Shown in pieces: positions 8,063-17,041 of a stretch of DNA of 64,000 nucleotides. Location of the stretch: positions 1 through 64,000 of the forward strand of contig NZ_CAKZKO010000205.1 of assembly GCF_937123705.1 (NCBI RefSeq), given 5' to 3'. Numbering within the stretch: the first letter of the stretch is position 1; each line of letters opens with the position of its first letter. This DNA is from an uncultured Paraglaciecola sp. Lineage in GTDB: Bacteria; Pseudomonadota; Gammaproteobacteria; Enterobacterales; Alteromonadaceae. The translations under genes were made by a program, and so were the position numbers. The notes under the pieces were generated by a model that had not been told where the DNA came from, did not search any database, and saw only the letters and a list, made by a program, of their open reading frames with translations.

Positions 8063-9465
8063 ATGTCGAACCTGTATGGATAGTTGATGACGATAGCTCG
8101 ATCCGTTGGGTATTACAAAAAGCACTTCAGGCGGCAAACATAGCGTGTTGCAGCTTTGAAAATCCCCAAGACTTGTTATTGCAGTTAGAATCGGGGCAAC
8201 CACCAGAAGTGATAGTGTCGGATATCCGGATGCCTCAGATGGACGGTATGGCCTTGCTAACGGAAGTGCATAAGCGATTTGAAGGTATTCCTGTGATTAT
8301 CATGACAGCACATTCTGACTTAGACAGTGCCGTTAATGCCTATCAAAGTGGTGCTTTTGAATACCTGCCAAAGCCATTCGATATTGACGAGGCTGTCAGC
8401 TTAGTGCAAAGAGCACTCACCCATTCACGAGAACAAGCGCCTAAAAATCGACCGCAGGAACTCGCAAAAGCAACTGAAATTATTGGTGAAGCTCCAGCAA
8501 TGCAGGAGGTATTTAGAGCGGTGGGGCGTTTATCTCGCTCAAGTATTAGTGTGTTGATTAACGGTCAATCTGGTACGGGTAAGGAGCTGGTGGCTCATGC
8601 GTTGCACAAACACAGCCCTCGTTCAAACAACACCTTTATTGCTTTGAATATGGCCGCTATACCAGTTGATTTGATTGAGTCTGAATTATTTGGCCACGAA
8701 AAAGGGGCCTTTACTGGTGCTCAGGCTGCAAGACAAGGGCGATTTGAGCAGGCTAACGGCGGCACCTTGTTTTTAGATGAAATAGGCGATATGCCTTTAG
8801 ATGTGCAAACTAGACTATTACGGGTTTTAGCCGATGGCCAGTTTTATCGAGTTGGCGGTCATAACCCAGTATCAGTTGATGTAAGAATTATCGCGGCGAC
8901 GCACCAAAATTTAGAGCAGCGAGTTTCTGAAGGGCAATTTAGAGAAGATTTGTATCACAGGTTAAATGTTATCCGCATTCATATACCTTCATTATGTGAA
9001 AGGCGTGAAGATATCCCTATCCTTGCGGCGCATTTTTTACAAAAAGCCGCTGCCGAACTTGAAGTTGAGGTGAAATCTCTTAGTCAGGAAACAAAAGTTA
9101 TACTAAGCAACTTAGCATGGCCAGGAAACGTACGTCAGCTTGAAAACATGTGTCGTTGGTTGACAGTTATGGCTAGTGGTCAGGAAGTGTTGCCCCACGA
9201 CTTACCCCCAGAAATTGACGAACAAGTTGGTGCGATAAATACTTCTACTAATTTAGATGACTGGCAAACATTGCTGGCTCGCTGGGCGGATGCCCAGCTG
9301 CAGTCGGGCCAGAACAATATATTGAATGACGCCATTAGTTGTTTTGAGCGCATCTTATTAGACCGCGCATTGCACTATACACATGGCCACAAACAAGATG
9401 CAGCAAAACGTCTAGGGTGGGGCAGGAATACCCTAACTAGAAAACTGAAAGAGTTGGGAATGTAG
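8059..9465 (+). CDS. ntrC: Nitrogen regulator NtrC (GlnG), sigma-54 activator
   Basis: A 468-residue response regulator. The receiver domain has the acidic DDD pocket, phosphoacceptor Asp55 (SDIRMP) and Lys105. The AAA+ domain (about 140-380) has Walker A GQSGTGKE (169-176) and the GAFTGA loop (216-221) that contacts sigma-54. A Fis-type helix-turn-helix closes the protein (AAKRLGWGRNTLTRKLKEL). It activates RpoN promoters such as the one seen at glnA. It overlaps ntrB by four bases and is convergent with the next gene. Confidence 0.97.
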   Translation: MNVEPVWIVDDDSSIRWVLQKALQAANIACCSFENPQDLLLQLESGQPPEVIVSDIRMPQMDGMALLTEVHKRFEGIPVIIMTAHSDLDSAVNAYQSGAFEYLPKPFDIDEAVSLVQRALTHSREQAPKNRPQELAKATEIIGEAPAMQEVFRAVGRLSRSSISVLINGQSGTGKELVAHALHKHSPRSNNTFIALNMAAIPVDLIESELFGHEKGAFTGAQAARQGRFEQANGGTLFLDEIGDMPLDVQTRLLRVLADGQFYRVGGHNPVSVDVRIIAATHQNLEQRVSEGQFREDLYHRLNVIRIHIPSLCERREDIPILAAHFLQKAAAELEVEVKSLSQETKVILSNLAWPGNVRQLENMCRWLTVMASGQEVLPHDLPPEIDEQVGAINTSTNLDDWQTLLARWADAQLQSGQNNILNDAISCFERILLDRALHYTHGHKQDAAKRLGWGRNTLTRKLKELGM

Positions 9466-9489
9466 TTATTGAGTAATATTACTTTTAGG

Positions 9490-10641
9490 TTACCTCGCTC
9501 TTTCACTCGTCAATAAGGCCGCCATCCCTTTATTAAAGGCTTGCATCCATTTTCCAGAAAATTTCCCTTTGGCTATGCGGTTTATTTCAATCACGGCCTT
9601 TTTCTTGGGACGCTGCTGGTGGCCTTCATGGGCTCTGGCATGAGTAATAGCATCAAAGGTATCGAGAATGGCTAATAATTTTGCACCTTCACAAATATCA
9701 TCTTGTTTGATCCCTAAAGGATAACCAGTGCCATCAATTCTCTCATGATGCTGCATAACCATTTTCCGAGCTTCGTTCCATTGGTTGAGGTTTTCTAGCA
9801 ATCGCGCACTTTTATACACATGGGAGCGCATTAAGTTAAATTCGGTTTCATCGAGTTTTTCTTGCTTATGTAATACTGCAATAGGGATAAAGGCCATCCC
9901 AAAGTCATGCATGTAACATGCAACGGCAAGCTGTACTTCATTGATAGGTGAACCTGCAATTTTATTGATATAACCTGCAAGTTTGGCGATTCTGTCACCT
10001 CTGCCTTCCCAGTATTTTGAGCGCTTTTCGATAGGTTTCATTAGCTCTCTAAAAAATACTAAATCTTCACGGTCGTCGTTGCTGATAGATTTAGGGATAC
10101 CTGTTGTCGCTATGCTTGATGGAGCGCTGGCTTCGGTGTTTTCTTTGCCCTTAGGCTGCTCAACACTTAAGTCAAGACTAGGATCCAATATCGACACAGC
10201 TTTGGCTAATAGGTGCTCATGCTCAGCAGCGTTTTCAGGGGTAATACGTTGTATTTCTACAACCAGCTTATCAAATAATGTTTTGTTGTATTCGGCTTGA
10301 CCTGTTTGAATACAGCTTTGCACGAACACTTTGACTCTATCCATAATGAGTAATACTAAGTCACTCATGTTGCTGGTGTACTGAATTTGCCCTTTGCGCA
10401 AGTAATCAAGCAAGTCTTCGCCGTGTTGCAATAGCGGAATCAGTGGCGAAAAGTTAACTAGGCCCAAATCCCCTTTAATGGTATGAATTGAACGAAATAA
10501 AGAGCGTTGTAACTCGTTATCTTCGGGTTTTAACTCTAATTCAATTAAGGTTTGCTCGCTGGCTTCATAAAGTTCGTTAATTTCTTCCAGTAAGTCAGTC
10601 AGAATATCTTCATCGAGATCTTCATGTTTAAAGGTTTGCAT
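9490..10641 (-). CDS. Hpt domain - HD-GYP domain protein (variant)
   Basis: A 383-residue soluble protein. The first about 110 residues form an Hpt phosphotransfer domain with HTIKGD (His53). The C-terminal half (about 195-383) is an HD-GYP domain, the fold of c-di-GMP phosphodiesterases, with HHERIDGTGYPLG and AILDTFDAITHAR. The domain is altered: the early His normally present in the first helix is replaced (YWEGRGDRIAKL), and the HDIGK-type motif reads HDFGM. Activity may therefore be reduced or changed. The combination suggests a phosphorelay that ends in c-di-GMP turnover or sensing. It stands alone between ntrC and the plsC-like gene. Confidence 0.85.
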   Translation of the reverse strand: MQTFKHEDLDEDILTDLLEEINELYEASEQTLIELELKPEDNELQRSLFRSIHTIKGDLGLVNFSPLIPLLQHGEDLLDYLRKGQIQYTSNMSDLVLLIMDRVKVFVQSCIQTGQAEYNKTLFDKLVVEIQRITPENAAEHEHLLAKAVSILDPSLDLSVEQPKGKENTEASAPSSIATTGIPKSISNDDREDLVFFRELMKPIEKRSKYWEGRGDRIAKLAGYINKIAGSPINEVQLAVACYMHDFGMAFIPIAVLHKQEKLDETEFNLMRSHVYKSARLLENLNQWNEARKMVMQHHERIDGTGYPLGIKQDDICEGAKLLAILDTFDAITHARAHEGHQQRPKKKAVIEINRIAKGKFSGKWMQAFNKGMAALLTSERAR

Positions 10642-10834
10642 TGCGTGAGTAGCCTTAATGGTTGAATGGATCTGTTACTTGGTTAAATAACGGCCAGTAA
10701 AGAGTATTATTAATTTATTTTTACCGAAATAGAAAGGCTAAAAGATACTTACCCCTAAATCAAATAGTAAAGTGTTTTAGCTCATGGCCAAAAGTAAGTA
10801 TACTTTGCGACCATTTCATTTAACAGGATAGGCT

Positions 10835-11548
10835 TTGTTAGCGCTGTTACGCATAGTTGCGATTTTCTTTTATTTTTTGCTTATCAATATCATTCTTATG
10901 TTGATTTGTTTAGTGCGTCCCTTTCACCGTGATAATGTTCACGCTGCGGGTGCGTTGTATAGTTCTGTTTCGAGACTATTAGGATTAAAAATTGAGTACC
11001 GAGTGCCCGACAGTGTTAAGCAAGGTGGCCCCTATGTTTATATTGCCAATCACCAAAATAGTTATGATTTATTAACCATTTGTGGTGCCACGCAAAAAGG
11101 CACTGTGACTGTGGGTAAAAAAAGTATGAAATGGTTGCCTGTGATTGGCCAAATGTATTGGTTAACAGGCAACATTATGATTGACCGAAAAAATTCAAGT
11201 CGTGCTCATGACACCCTGCAAAGTACAGTGCAAAAAATTCAAAATAGGCGTTTGTCGGTGTGGTTTTTTCCAGAAGGCACTCGTAGTTATGGTCGTGGCC
11301 TTTTACCCTTTAAAACGGGCGCATTTCGTATTGCAAAGGCGACAAACGAAGCCATAGTCACTATTGCTGCTAGCAGTTTGCATAATAAAATAAAACTTAA
11401 TAGATGGGATAATGGCAAATTGTTAATTGAACTGTCAGAACCTGAGTTGATGGATGAAAAAAAATCGATTAAGCAAAACGCTGAGTATTTTCACCATAAA
11501 ATGCAGCAACAGATTCAAAACCTAGACACAGAAATAGACAACGGCTAA
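10835..11548 (+). CDS. plsC: 1-acyl-sn-glycerol-3-phosphate acyltransferase (PlsC family)
   Basis: A 237-residue membrane-associated acyltransferase that converts lysophosphatidate to phosphatidate in phospholipid synthesis. The N-terminus holds one or two hydrophobic segments; the catalytic NHQNSYD (residues 72-78, His73 and Asp78) and the substrate motif FPEGTRS (145-151) are intact. The start appears to be TTG 10835, since no earlier ATG keeps the first membrane segment and the reading frame. It lies 23 bases before rraB and is probably cotranscribed with it. Confidence 0.9.
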   Translation: MLALLRIVAIFFYFLLINIILMLICLVRPFHRDNVHAAGALYSSVSRLLGLKIEYRVPDSVKQGGPYVYIANHQNSYDLLTICGATQKGTVTVGKKSMKWLPVIGQMYWLTGNIMIDRKNSSRAHDTLQSTVQKIQNRRLSVWFFPEGTRSYGRGLLPFKTGAFRIAKATNEAIVTIAASSLHNKIKLNRWDNGKLLIELSEPELMDEKKSIKQNAEYFHHKMQQQIQNLDTEIDNG

Positions 11549-11571
11549 AACACTAGCATAGAGGAACACCT

Positions 11572-11934
11572 ATGAATGCAAACACAGTAGCAGAACTGGC
11601 CGAATGGCATGAGTTTAATCAAGAAACCATAGAAGCATTGATTGCAGATGACAGCGACGCAACAAAAGCTCACACAATCGAATACCACTTTGCTAGCCCT
11701 GATTTTGATGTGCTCGAAAAAGCCGCGGTGGATGCGTTTAAGGCCGGTTTTGAAGTAGGTGATGCTGAGGAGTTCGAAACCGAAGAAGGTGAAGAAATAT
11801 TTTGTTTTGATGCTGTGGTCGAACGTATGTTAGATGTACAACTCATTAATCAAGATACCGACAAATTGTTTGCCATTGCAGTTAAGCATCAAGTGGAATA
11901 CGACGGTTGGGGGACCTATTTTATTGAAAAATAG
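11572..11934 (+). CDS. rraB: Regulator of ribonuclease E activity B (RraB family)
   Basis: A 120-residue acidic protein of the RraB/DUF695-like fold. It shows the alternating acidic stretch DAEEFETEEGEE and the C-terminal YDGWGTYF motif typical of RraB, which binds RNase E and lowers mRNA decay. A GAGGAA ribosome site precedes ATG 11572. It follows plsC closely. Confidence 0.9.
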   Translation: MNANTVAELAEWHEFNQETIEALIADDSDATKAHTIEYHFASPDFDVLEKAAVDAFKAGFEVGDAEEFETEEGEEIFCFDAVVERMLDVQLINQDTDKLFAIAVKHQVEYDGWGTYFIEK

Positions 11935-11985
11935 TTGTTTTTTTGCTGCTTAAATAAAAGTCAACTAATGCTAGGGTGTTATAGC

Positions 11986-12047
11986 TGGTCATAAAAGTGT
12001 AATATAGGTGTCATCTAATTGTCATATAAAGTACATATTAGATTCAT
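11986..12047 (+). promoter_or_regulatory. PhoB-binding array (six half-sites at 11-bp steps)
   Basis: Six heptamers begin exactly 11 bases apart: TGGTCAT (11986), GTGTAAT (11997), GTGTCAT (12008), TTGTCAT (12019), AGTACAT (12030) and GATTCAT (12041). Each is followed by a four-base, A/T-rich spacer. The Pho box consensus is CTGTCAT repeated with the same 11-base step, so the middle pair is a near-consensus box with weaker boxes on both sides. The array ends 62 bases before the TonB-dependent receptor gene, which is followed by two phosphatase genes. That context independently supports phosphate-starvation control. Confidence 0.8.
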
Positions 12048-12109
12048 GTTCTCCATGCACATTACATCCCAATTAAAATCACATATAACTATATTAGGAA
12101 AACATAATA

Positions 12110-14452
12110 ATGAGTTCCACTGTACGATCAAAACTAGCATTATCTATATCGGCCGCATTAAGCACTTATGCGCTATCCATTCCTGTATTTGCTGAAGAAG
12201 CTGAAAAAACTGAAGATGCTGTAGAAGCCATCACAGTTGTTGGCCGCAGCGTATCTTACGCGAATAACCAAACAACAGATTCAATGATGAAGCAGCAAAC
12301 GTCTATGACGAGTGTGTTGGCGACTATTGATAACTTGCCTGGTGTTTTAATTAACGAAGGCGATGCCTTTGGTGCCGATGATTGGTCTACCAGTATTTCT
12401 ATCCGTGGTTTCCAAGTTGACGTAAACCAACAGCAAATTGGTATGACGGTTGATGGCATAGCTAACGGTGGTTCAAACTACGGTGGTGGCGCTAAAGCCA
12501 ACCGTTATATCGACACTGAAAACTTAGGCCGAGTTGAAGTATCACAAGGTACCGCAGACATCGCTTCACGTTCACACGAAGCCTTAGGTGGTACTTTAAA
12601 CTTTACGACCTTAATGCCAACAGTAGATGAGCGTTTAGTGGTCAGTACTACTTTTGCCGAGTTTGGTGGCAAAAAGTTATTTTTACGTTACGAAGCCGGT
12701 GAAATAGCAAAAGACACCTTTGCGTGGTTCAGTATGGCTAACCAAGAAAGCAGTGACTGGATGGGACAAACGGCAGAAAACGTACGTGATCACTTTGCTG
12801 CAAAAGTGGTTAGCACAGTAAACAATGTTGATTTAACGGCTTATGTATCGTATGACGATACCCATGAAGACAACTACCAACGTATTTATAGTTTGGGGCA
12901 ATTTGCTCAAAACTCAACGTGGGATGGACTCACCACAGAATGGACAGGTATTCCTTACCAAGATCAAAACTATCGTCGCGGCTGGTCTACTTTGCGTGAA
13001 AATTTCTTTACCTATCTTAAAGCAGATTTTGAAGTAGGTGATGTGTTATTTAGTGGTAATGTTTATTACCACAAAAATGAAGGTCGTGGTGATTGGATGC
13101 CACAGTATATCGCTGACGTGAATGACGATGGCGCAGGTAATGGTCACTCAGAATTAGTGTCTGGCAATACTGTTTTAGGCGGCGCTGTTTTAGGACAACT
13201 ATTGTTTGTAAATAGAAACGGTGAATCTGTTGCGCCAATCGATGGTTGTGTAAGCTCTATCACTTTCCCATACGGCGGTGCAGGCCCAGAATTCGATCCT
13301 GGTTGTTATGAGAATGGTGCCATTCCGGTAAGTTCATATCGTAATACTAATTACAAAAAGTCACGTGTTGGTATCAATGGTGACTTTATCTGGGATGCAC
13401 AAATAGCCGATATGGATAATACCCTACGTGGTGGTTTTTGGTACGAAGACGTTACCCGTGAGGAAACTCGTAGCTGGCATAAAATCATGAATTCACAAAT
13501 CAGTTATGATTATGATGAAACGCCTTATTGGATCCAGTACGATCGTGAGTTCCCAGTTGAAACTATGATGTTTTACCTTGAAGACCAACTCGATTTAGGT
13601 TTTGCTAAAGTCACCGCGGGCCTAAAACAATTTAATGTTGATGTTGCGAAAAATGACAGATATGTTTCAGCTAATGACAAGTCGGTCACTTCAGACTCTG
13701 ATTTACTGATCTCTGCTGGTTTTGTTGCCCCTCTGCCTATTGATAATGTAGAAGTTTTTGCTGGTTTTGCACAAAACTATGCGGCAATTAAAGATACAGT
13801 TTTAGAGCGTGATGATGCTGATTTAAGTGTAATAAAACCAGAAACAGCTGATAACTTCGATATGGGACTACGTTATTCTACTAGAGAGTTAAGTGCTAGC
13901 TTAACCTACTACGTGACTAAATATGATGACCGTATCACATTCATCAGTAACGAAACTGTCGATGGTATTGATTATTTCGAAGCTGCTGCTGGTGGTTACG
14001 TTAATGAAGGCGGGATAGAGTCAAAAGGTTTTGAAGCCTCTGTAACTTACCAACTTTCTGAGCAATTTAGTGTTTACGCTTCTTATACTAGCAACGATTC
14101 AGAATATACCGATGTGGCATTATTAGGTAACACTGTTGTTGGCGCGGCTGAGCAAATGGGCGTAGTCAGTTTTGACTGGCAACGTGGCAATCATTCAGCA
14201 GGTTTAAGTACTAAATATGTGGGTGAACGCTTTATGGACCAAGCGAATACTAATGTTGTAGAAGCTTATACTGTTAGCGACTTATACTTTAGTACTCACA
14301 TTGATGACCTAGGCAGCAGTGTTGAATCAGTTGAAATAAACTTCACCATCAATAACGTGTTTGATGAAAGCTATTTAGGAACTGTTGTTCCAGGTGGTGC
14401 ATGGATTGGCGCACCTCGTACGGCGGCGATAAATCTTAAAGCAGCGTTTTAA
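12110..14452 (+). CDS. TonB-dependent outer-membrane receptor, phosphate-starvation type
   Basis: A 780-residue protein with a signal peptide (ending PVFA), a TonB box-like EAITVVGRS near residue 45, a plug domain (LPGVLINEGDAF to GTLNFTT) and a 22-strand-type barrel ending in phenylalanine. It should import a large substrate across the outer membrane using energy from TonB. The substrate cannot be read from sequence. The Pho-box array upstream and the two secreted phosphatases downstream suggest an organic phosphorus compound such as a phosphodiester or nucleotide (inference). A terminator hairpin follows the gene. Confidence 0.9.
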   Translation: MSSTVRSKLALSISAALSTYALSIPVFAEEAEKTEDAVEAITVVGRSVSYANNQTTDSMMKQQTSMTSVLATIDNLPGVLINEGDAFGADDWSTSISIRGFQVDVNQQQIGMTVDGIANGGSNYGGGAKANRYIDTENLGRVEVSQGTADIASRSHEALGGTLNFTTLMPTVDERLVVSTTFAEFGGKKLFLRYEAGEIAKDTFAWFSMANQESSDWMGQTAENVRDHFAAKVVSTVNNVDLTAYVSYDDTHEDNYQRIYSLGQFAQNSTWDGLTTEWTGIPYQDQNYRRGWSTLRENFFTYLKADFEVGDVLFSGNVYYHKNEGRGDWMPQYIADVNDDGAGNGHSELVSGNTVLGGAVLGQLLFVNRNGESVAPIDGCVSSITFPYGGAGPEFDPGCYENGAIPVSSYRNTNYKKSRVGINGDFIWDAQIADMDNTLRGGFWYEDVTREETRSWHKIMNSQISYDYDETPYWIQYDREFPVETMMFYLEDQLDLGFAKVTAGLKQFNVDVAKNDRYVSANDKSVTSDSDLLISAGFVAPLPIDNVEVFAGFAQNYAAIKDTVLERDDADLSVIKPETADNFDMGLRYSTRELSASLTYYVTKYDDRITFISNETVDGIDYFEAAAGGYVNEGGIESKGFEASVTYQLSEQFSVYASYTSNDSEYTDVALLGNTVVGAAEQMGVVSFDWQRGNHSAGLSTKYVGERFMDQANTNVVEAYTVSDLYFSTHIDDLGSSVESVEINFTINNVFDESYLGTVVPGGAWIGAPRTAAINLKAAF

Positions 14453-14477
14453 CTAGTAGTTTCCCTGTGTGATACTT

Positions 14478-14507
14478 GGGACGGGCTAATGCTCGTCCCT
14501 TTTTTTT
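14478..14507 (+). terminator. Rho-independent terminator after the TonB receptor
   Basis: GGGACGGGC-TAAT-GCTCGTCCC followed by eight Ts. It lies between the receptor and the first phosphatase gene, so it may reduce rather than abolish transcription into the phosphatases, as no clear promoter is visible between them. Confidence 0.85.
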
Positions 14508-14531
14508 GGGCTTTGATAAAGTGAGTGTAAA

Positions 14532-15656
14532 ATGAAAGCAATGCTAATTATGTGTTTATGTTGTTTTGCCGTTACCAGTAAAGCTGCAGACAATTTACTT
14601 TTAGTCAGTATCGACGGATTACGCTGGCAAGAAGTGTTTCAGGGTTACCAAAATGATGTGCTTAATCTAGAGGCTTTTAAAGATCAAAAAACAGGATTAG
14701 AACAACAATTTCATGGCAGCAATGCCGCCCTTAAACGTCAAAAGTTAATGCCCTTTTTATGGGACGAATTAGCTAAAAATGGCGTGTTAATAGGTAACCG
14801 TGACTTAGGATCAAAGATGCAAGTTAGCAACGACTATTGGTTTTCTTATCCAGGATACAACGAACTATTGACAGGTAAAGCCGATCCGAAAATTGACTCA
14901 AATAAGGCTCTTAATAATGCCAATGTCACCATTTTGGAATGGCTAAACAAACACGCAAACTATCAAGGCAAGGTTGCCGCATTTGGAAGTTGGGATGTGT
15001 TCCCCGCCATCATAAATCGCACCCGCAGTGGTATACCTATCAACGCAGGTTTTGAATCCGCCGACTGGTCCAAGTTATCAAACAAAGCCAACTGGTTAAA
15101 TGCGCTGCAAAAACAAGTGCCTAGCCCTTGGGATAATGTACGTTTGGATGCCTTTACAGTAGGTTTTGCCGAAGAATATATCATGGCTCACAAGCCTAAG
15201 GTTATATATATCGCACTAGGCGAAACCGATGATTTTGCCCATCAAGGTAACTACCCCGAATATTTGCGAGGTGCTAATCGTGCAGATCAATTTATCGCGC
15301 AGTTGTGGGCCTTATTACAATCCATCGAGCAGTACCAAGACAATACTAATTTGGTGATTACAGTTGATCACGGCCGTGGCAATTCTGCTAGCTCGTGGCA
15401 ACACCATGCAAGTCCTAAGGCAATTAAAGGCTATTTAAAGGGACTCAATCAATATAAAGATGGCATACCTGGCGCCGAGCAAATATGGTTAGCGGCTATG
15501 GGGCCCGATGTAAAAAATACCGGTGAAATGAAAAACTCGCAAAATTTCGCCTTAGATCAAGTAGCGGCAACCGCAATTAGTTTACTTAATCTTGAGCATA
15601 AAGACTTTGCAACTGATATTGCCCCTCCTCTTCCTATTTTGAAAAAGGCTCAATAA
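14532..15656 (+). CDS. Secreted alkaline-phosphatase-superfamily phosphodiesterase/phosphatase
   Basis: A 374-residue protein with a signal peptide (cleavage near SKA-ADN). It has the metal-binding start motif LVSIDGLRW (Asp28), a nucleophile region YPGYNELLTG as in nucleotide pyrophosphatase/phosphodiesterases (normally Thr or Ser; the exact residue is uncertain here), and the late metal motifs GETDDFAHQG and VTVDHGRG. The family hydrolyses phosphate mono- or diesters in the periplasm. It is three bases before the phoD-like gene and clearly in one transcript with it, downstream of a Pho-controlled receptor. Confidence 0.85.
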   Translation: MKAMLIMCLCCFAVTSKAADNLLLVSIDGLRWQEVFQGYQNDVLNLEAFKDQKTGLEQQFHGSNAALKRQKLMPFLWDELAKNGVLIGNRDLGSKMQVSNDYWFSYPGYNELLTGKADPKIDSNKALNNANVTILEWLNKHANYQGKVAAFGSWDVFPAIINRTRSGIPINAGFESADWSKLSNKANWLNALQKQVPSPWDNVRLDAFTVGFAEEYIMAHKPKVIYIALGETDDFAHQGNYPEYLRGANRADQFIAQLWALLQSIEQYQDNTNLVITVDHGRGNSASSWQHHASPKAIKGYLKGLNQYKDGIPGAEQIWLAAMGPDVKNTGEMKNSQNFALDQVAATAISLLNLEHKDFATDIAPPLPILKKAQ

Positions 15657-15658
15657 AC

Positions 15659-16708
15659 ATGAAATATCTCACTCTTTTTTATACTTTAGTTAGTGTGTTG
15701 GTAAGTACTGACGCTTTCGCCGAGGCCAGTTCGGCCTCGAAGGTGAAGATTTTATTTGGCTCCTGCTTACATCAAGACAAAGAACAACCCATATGGCACG
15801 CTATGAACCAAGAGCAAGCCGACTTGTTGGTACTTTTAGGCGACAATATATACGGCGATACCGAAGATATGAGTGAACTTAAAGCCAAATATGCCAAGCA
15901 ATGGTCAAAACCCGGTATGCAAACCATGTTAGCCAATACCCCTATTATTGGAATTTGGGATGACCATGACTTTGGTGAAAATGATGCGGGCGCCGAGTAT
16001 CCACAAAAAGAAGCATCACGACAGATCATGCTGGATTATTTTAAGGTCCCTAAAAATAGCCCAAGGCGTAAACGAGCTGACGGAATTTACACTAGCCAGA
16101 TAGTGCAGCAAGGCGATATTAAGGTGCAGCTTATACTGCCTGATTTACGCTGGAACAGAAGCCCACTTGAGTCGGTAGGTACCATTAAATATATGTTTAG
16201 CAAAGCGCCTAATGACTTAGGTCCATACGAGCCCAACCAAGATCAATCCAGCACTATGTTAGGTCACGCCCAATGGGATTGGTTAGAGCAGCAGTTACGA
16301 GAGCCCGCAGACGTACGTATTTTGGCCAGTAGTTTGCAATTTTTACCAGAATTTACCGGTTGGGAGTCTTGGGCCAACATGCCACACGAAAGGCAGCGTT
16401 TTTTAGAACTATTGAATACATATAAAATTGATAATTTAGTCATAGTCAGTGGCGATACTCACTGGAGCGAACTTAGTCAAATCACCCGCAAAAATGGTCA
16501 AGCCCTGTGGGAAATGACCGCCTCAGGTCTAACCGAAGAATGGAAGAACGCTAGCCCCAATAAACATAGGGTAGGGGAGACTTATTCCAAGGCAAATTAC
16601 GGGGTGATTGAGATTCAAGGTCAGCAACTGGTCATGACCATTAAGGATGTGGCAGGGAAAGAGGTGATGACAACAACAATAGCCTTAGAAAATTTATCAG
16701 TTAAGTAA
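15659..16708 (+). CDS. phoD: PhoD-type alkaline phosphatase, exported
   Basis: A 349-residue protein with a signal peptide (ending DAFA). The metallophosphatase motifs of the PhoD family are present: FGSC near residue 33, LGDNIYGD (60-67), WDDHDFGENDAG and the late SGDTHWSEL. PhoD enzymes are Ca/Fe-dependent phosphomonoesterases or phosphodiesterases that release phosphate during starvation. It starts three bases after the preceding phosphatase gene. It is shorter than long PhoD forms because it lacks the N-terminal beta domain. Confidence 0.87.
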   Translation: MKYLTLFYTLVSVLVSTDAFAEASSASKVKILFGSCLHQDKEQPIWHAMNQEQADLLVLLGDNIYGDTEDMSELKAKYAKQWSKPGMQTMLANTPIIGIWDDHDFGENDAGAEYPQKEASRQIMLDYFKVPKNSPRRKRADGIYTSQIVQQGDIKVQLILPDLRWNRSPLESVGTIKYMFSKAPNDLGPYEPNQDQSSTMLGHAQWDWLEQQLREPADVRILASSLQFLPEFTGWESWANMPHERQRFLELLNTYKIDNLVIVSGDTHWSELSQITRKNGQALWEMTASGLTEEWKNASPNKHRVGETYSKANYGVIEIQGQQLVMTIKDVAGKEVMTTTIALENLSVK

Positions 16709-16721
16709 TAATCCGAAATTT

Positions 16722-17030
16722 GTCATTCCCGAGTGCCGTTATCGGGGATCTACCTATTGCCCAACCGCAGCATGGATCTCCGCTAACAACATGCGGGGAT
16801 GACGGGAAAATTGTCCATTCTAGTAGGTCACCAAGGTCATCCCTAGATCCTGCACGTCATTCCCGAGTGCTGTTATCGGGAAACCACTTATTGCCCAACC
16901 TCAGCATGGCTCCCCGTTAACAACATGCGGGGATGACGGGAAAAATTGTCCATTCTAGTAGGTCACCAAGGTCATCCCTAGATCCTGCACGTCATTCCCG
17001 AGTGCTGTTATCGGGAATCGCTTTAGTGAT
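16722..17030. repeat. Tandem hairpin repeat, about 134-bp period, 2.3 copies
   Basis: GTCATTCCCGAGTGC recurs at 16722, 16856 and 16991, giving periods of 134 and 135 bases. Each unit holds an ATTCCCGA...TCGGGAA-type stem (GATCCCCGATAACGG in the first unit, read on the minus strand) and a CATGCGGGGATGACGGG block. The stem unit is the reverse complement of the GGTTCCCGATAAAAGCATTCGGGAACGAC element found repeatedly at 34230-39400, so this is one dispersed family. It fills the 333-base gap between phoD and leuD; a short open frame inside it is not believed to be a gene. Confidence 0.9.
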
Positions 17031-17041
17031 TTGTTAAAGCT

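Noticed and set aside
10743..10801. Inverted repeat ATACTTAC ... GTAAGTAT upstream of plsC
   Set aside because: Only eight bases per arm with about 40 bases between; it may be an operator but could be chance, and no regulator is suggested.
16720..16920. Open frame of 66 residues between phoD and leuD
   Set aside because: It lies wholly within the 134-base tandem repeat and has no start signal or recognisable product.
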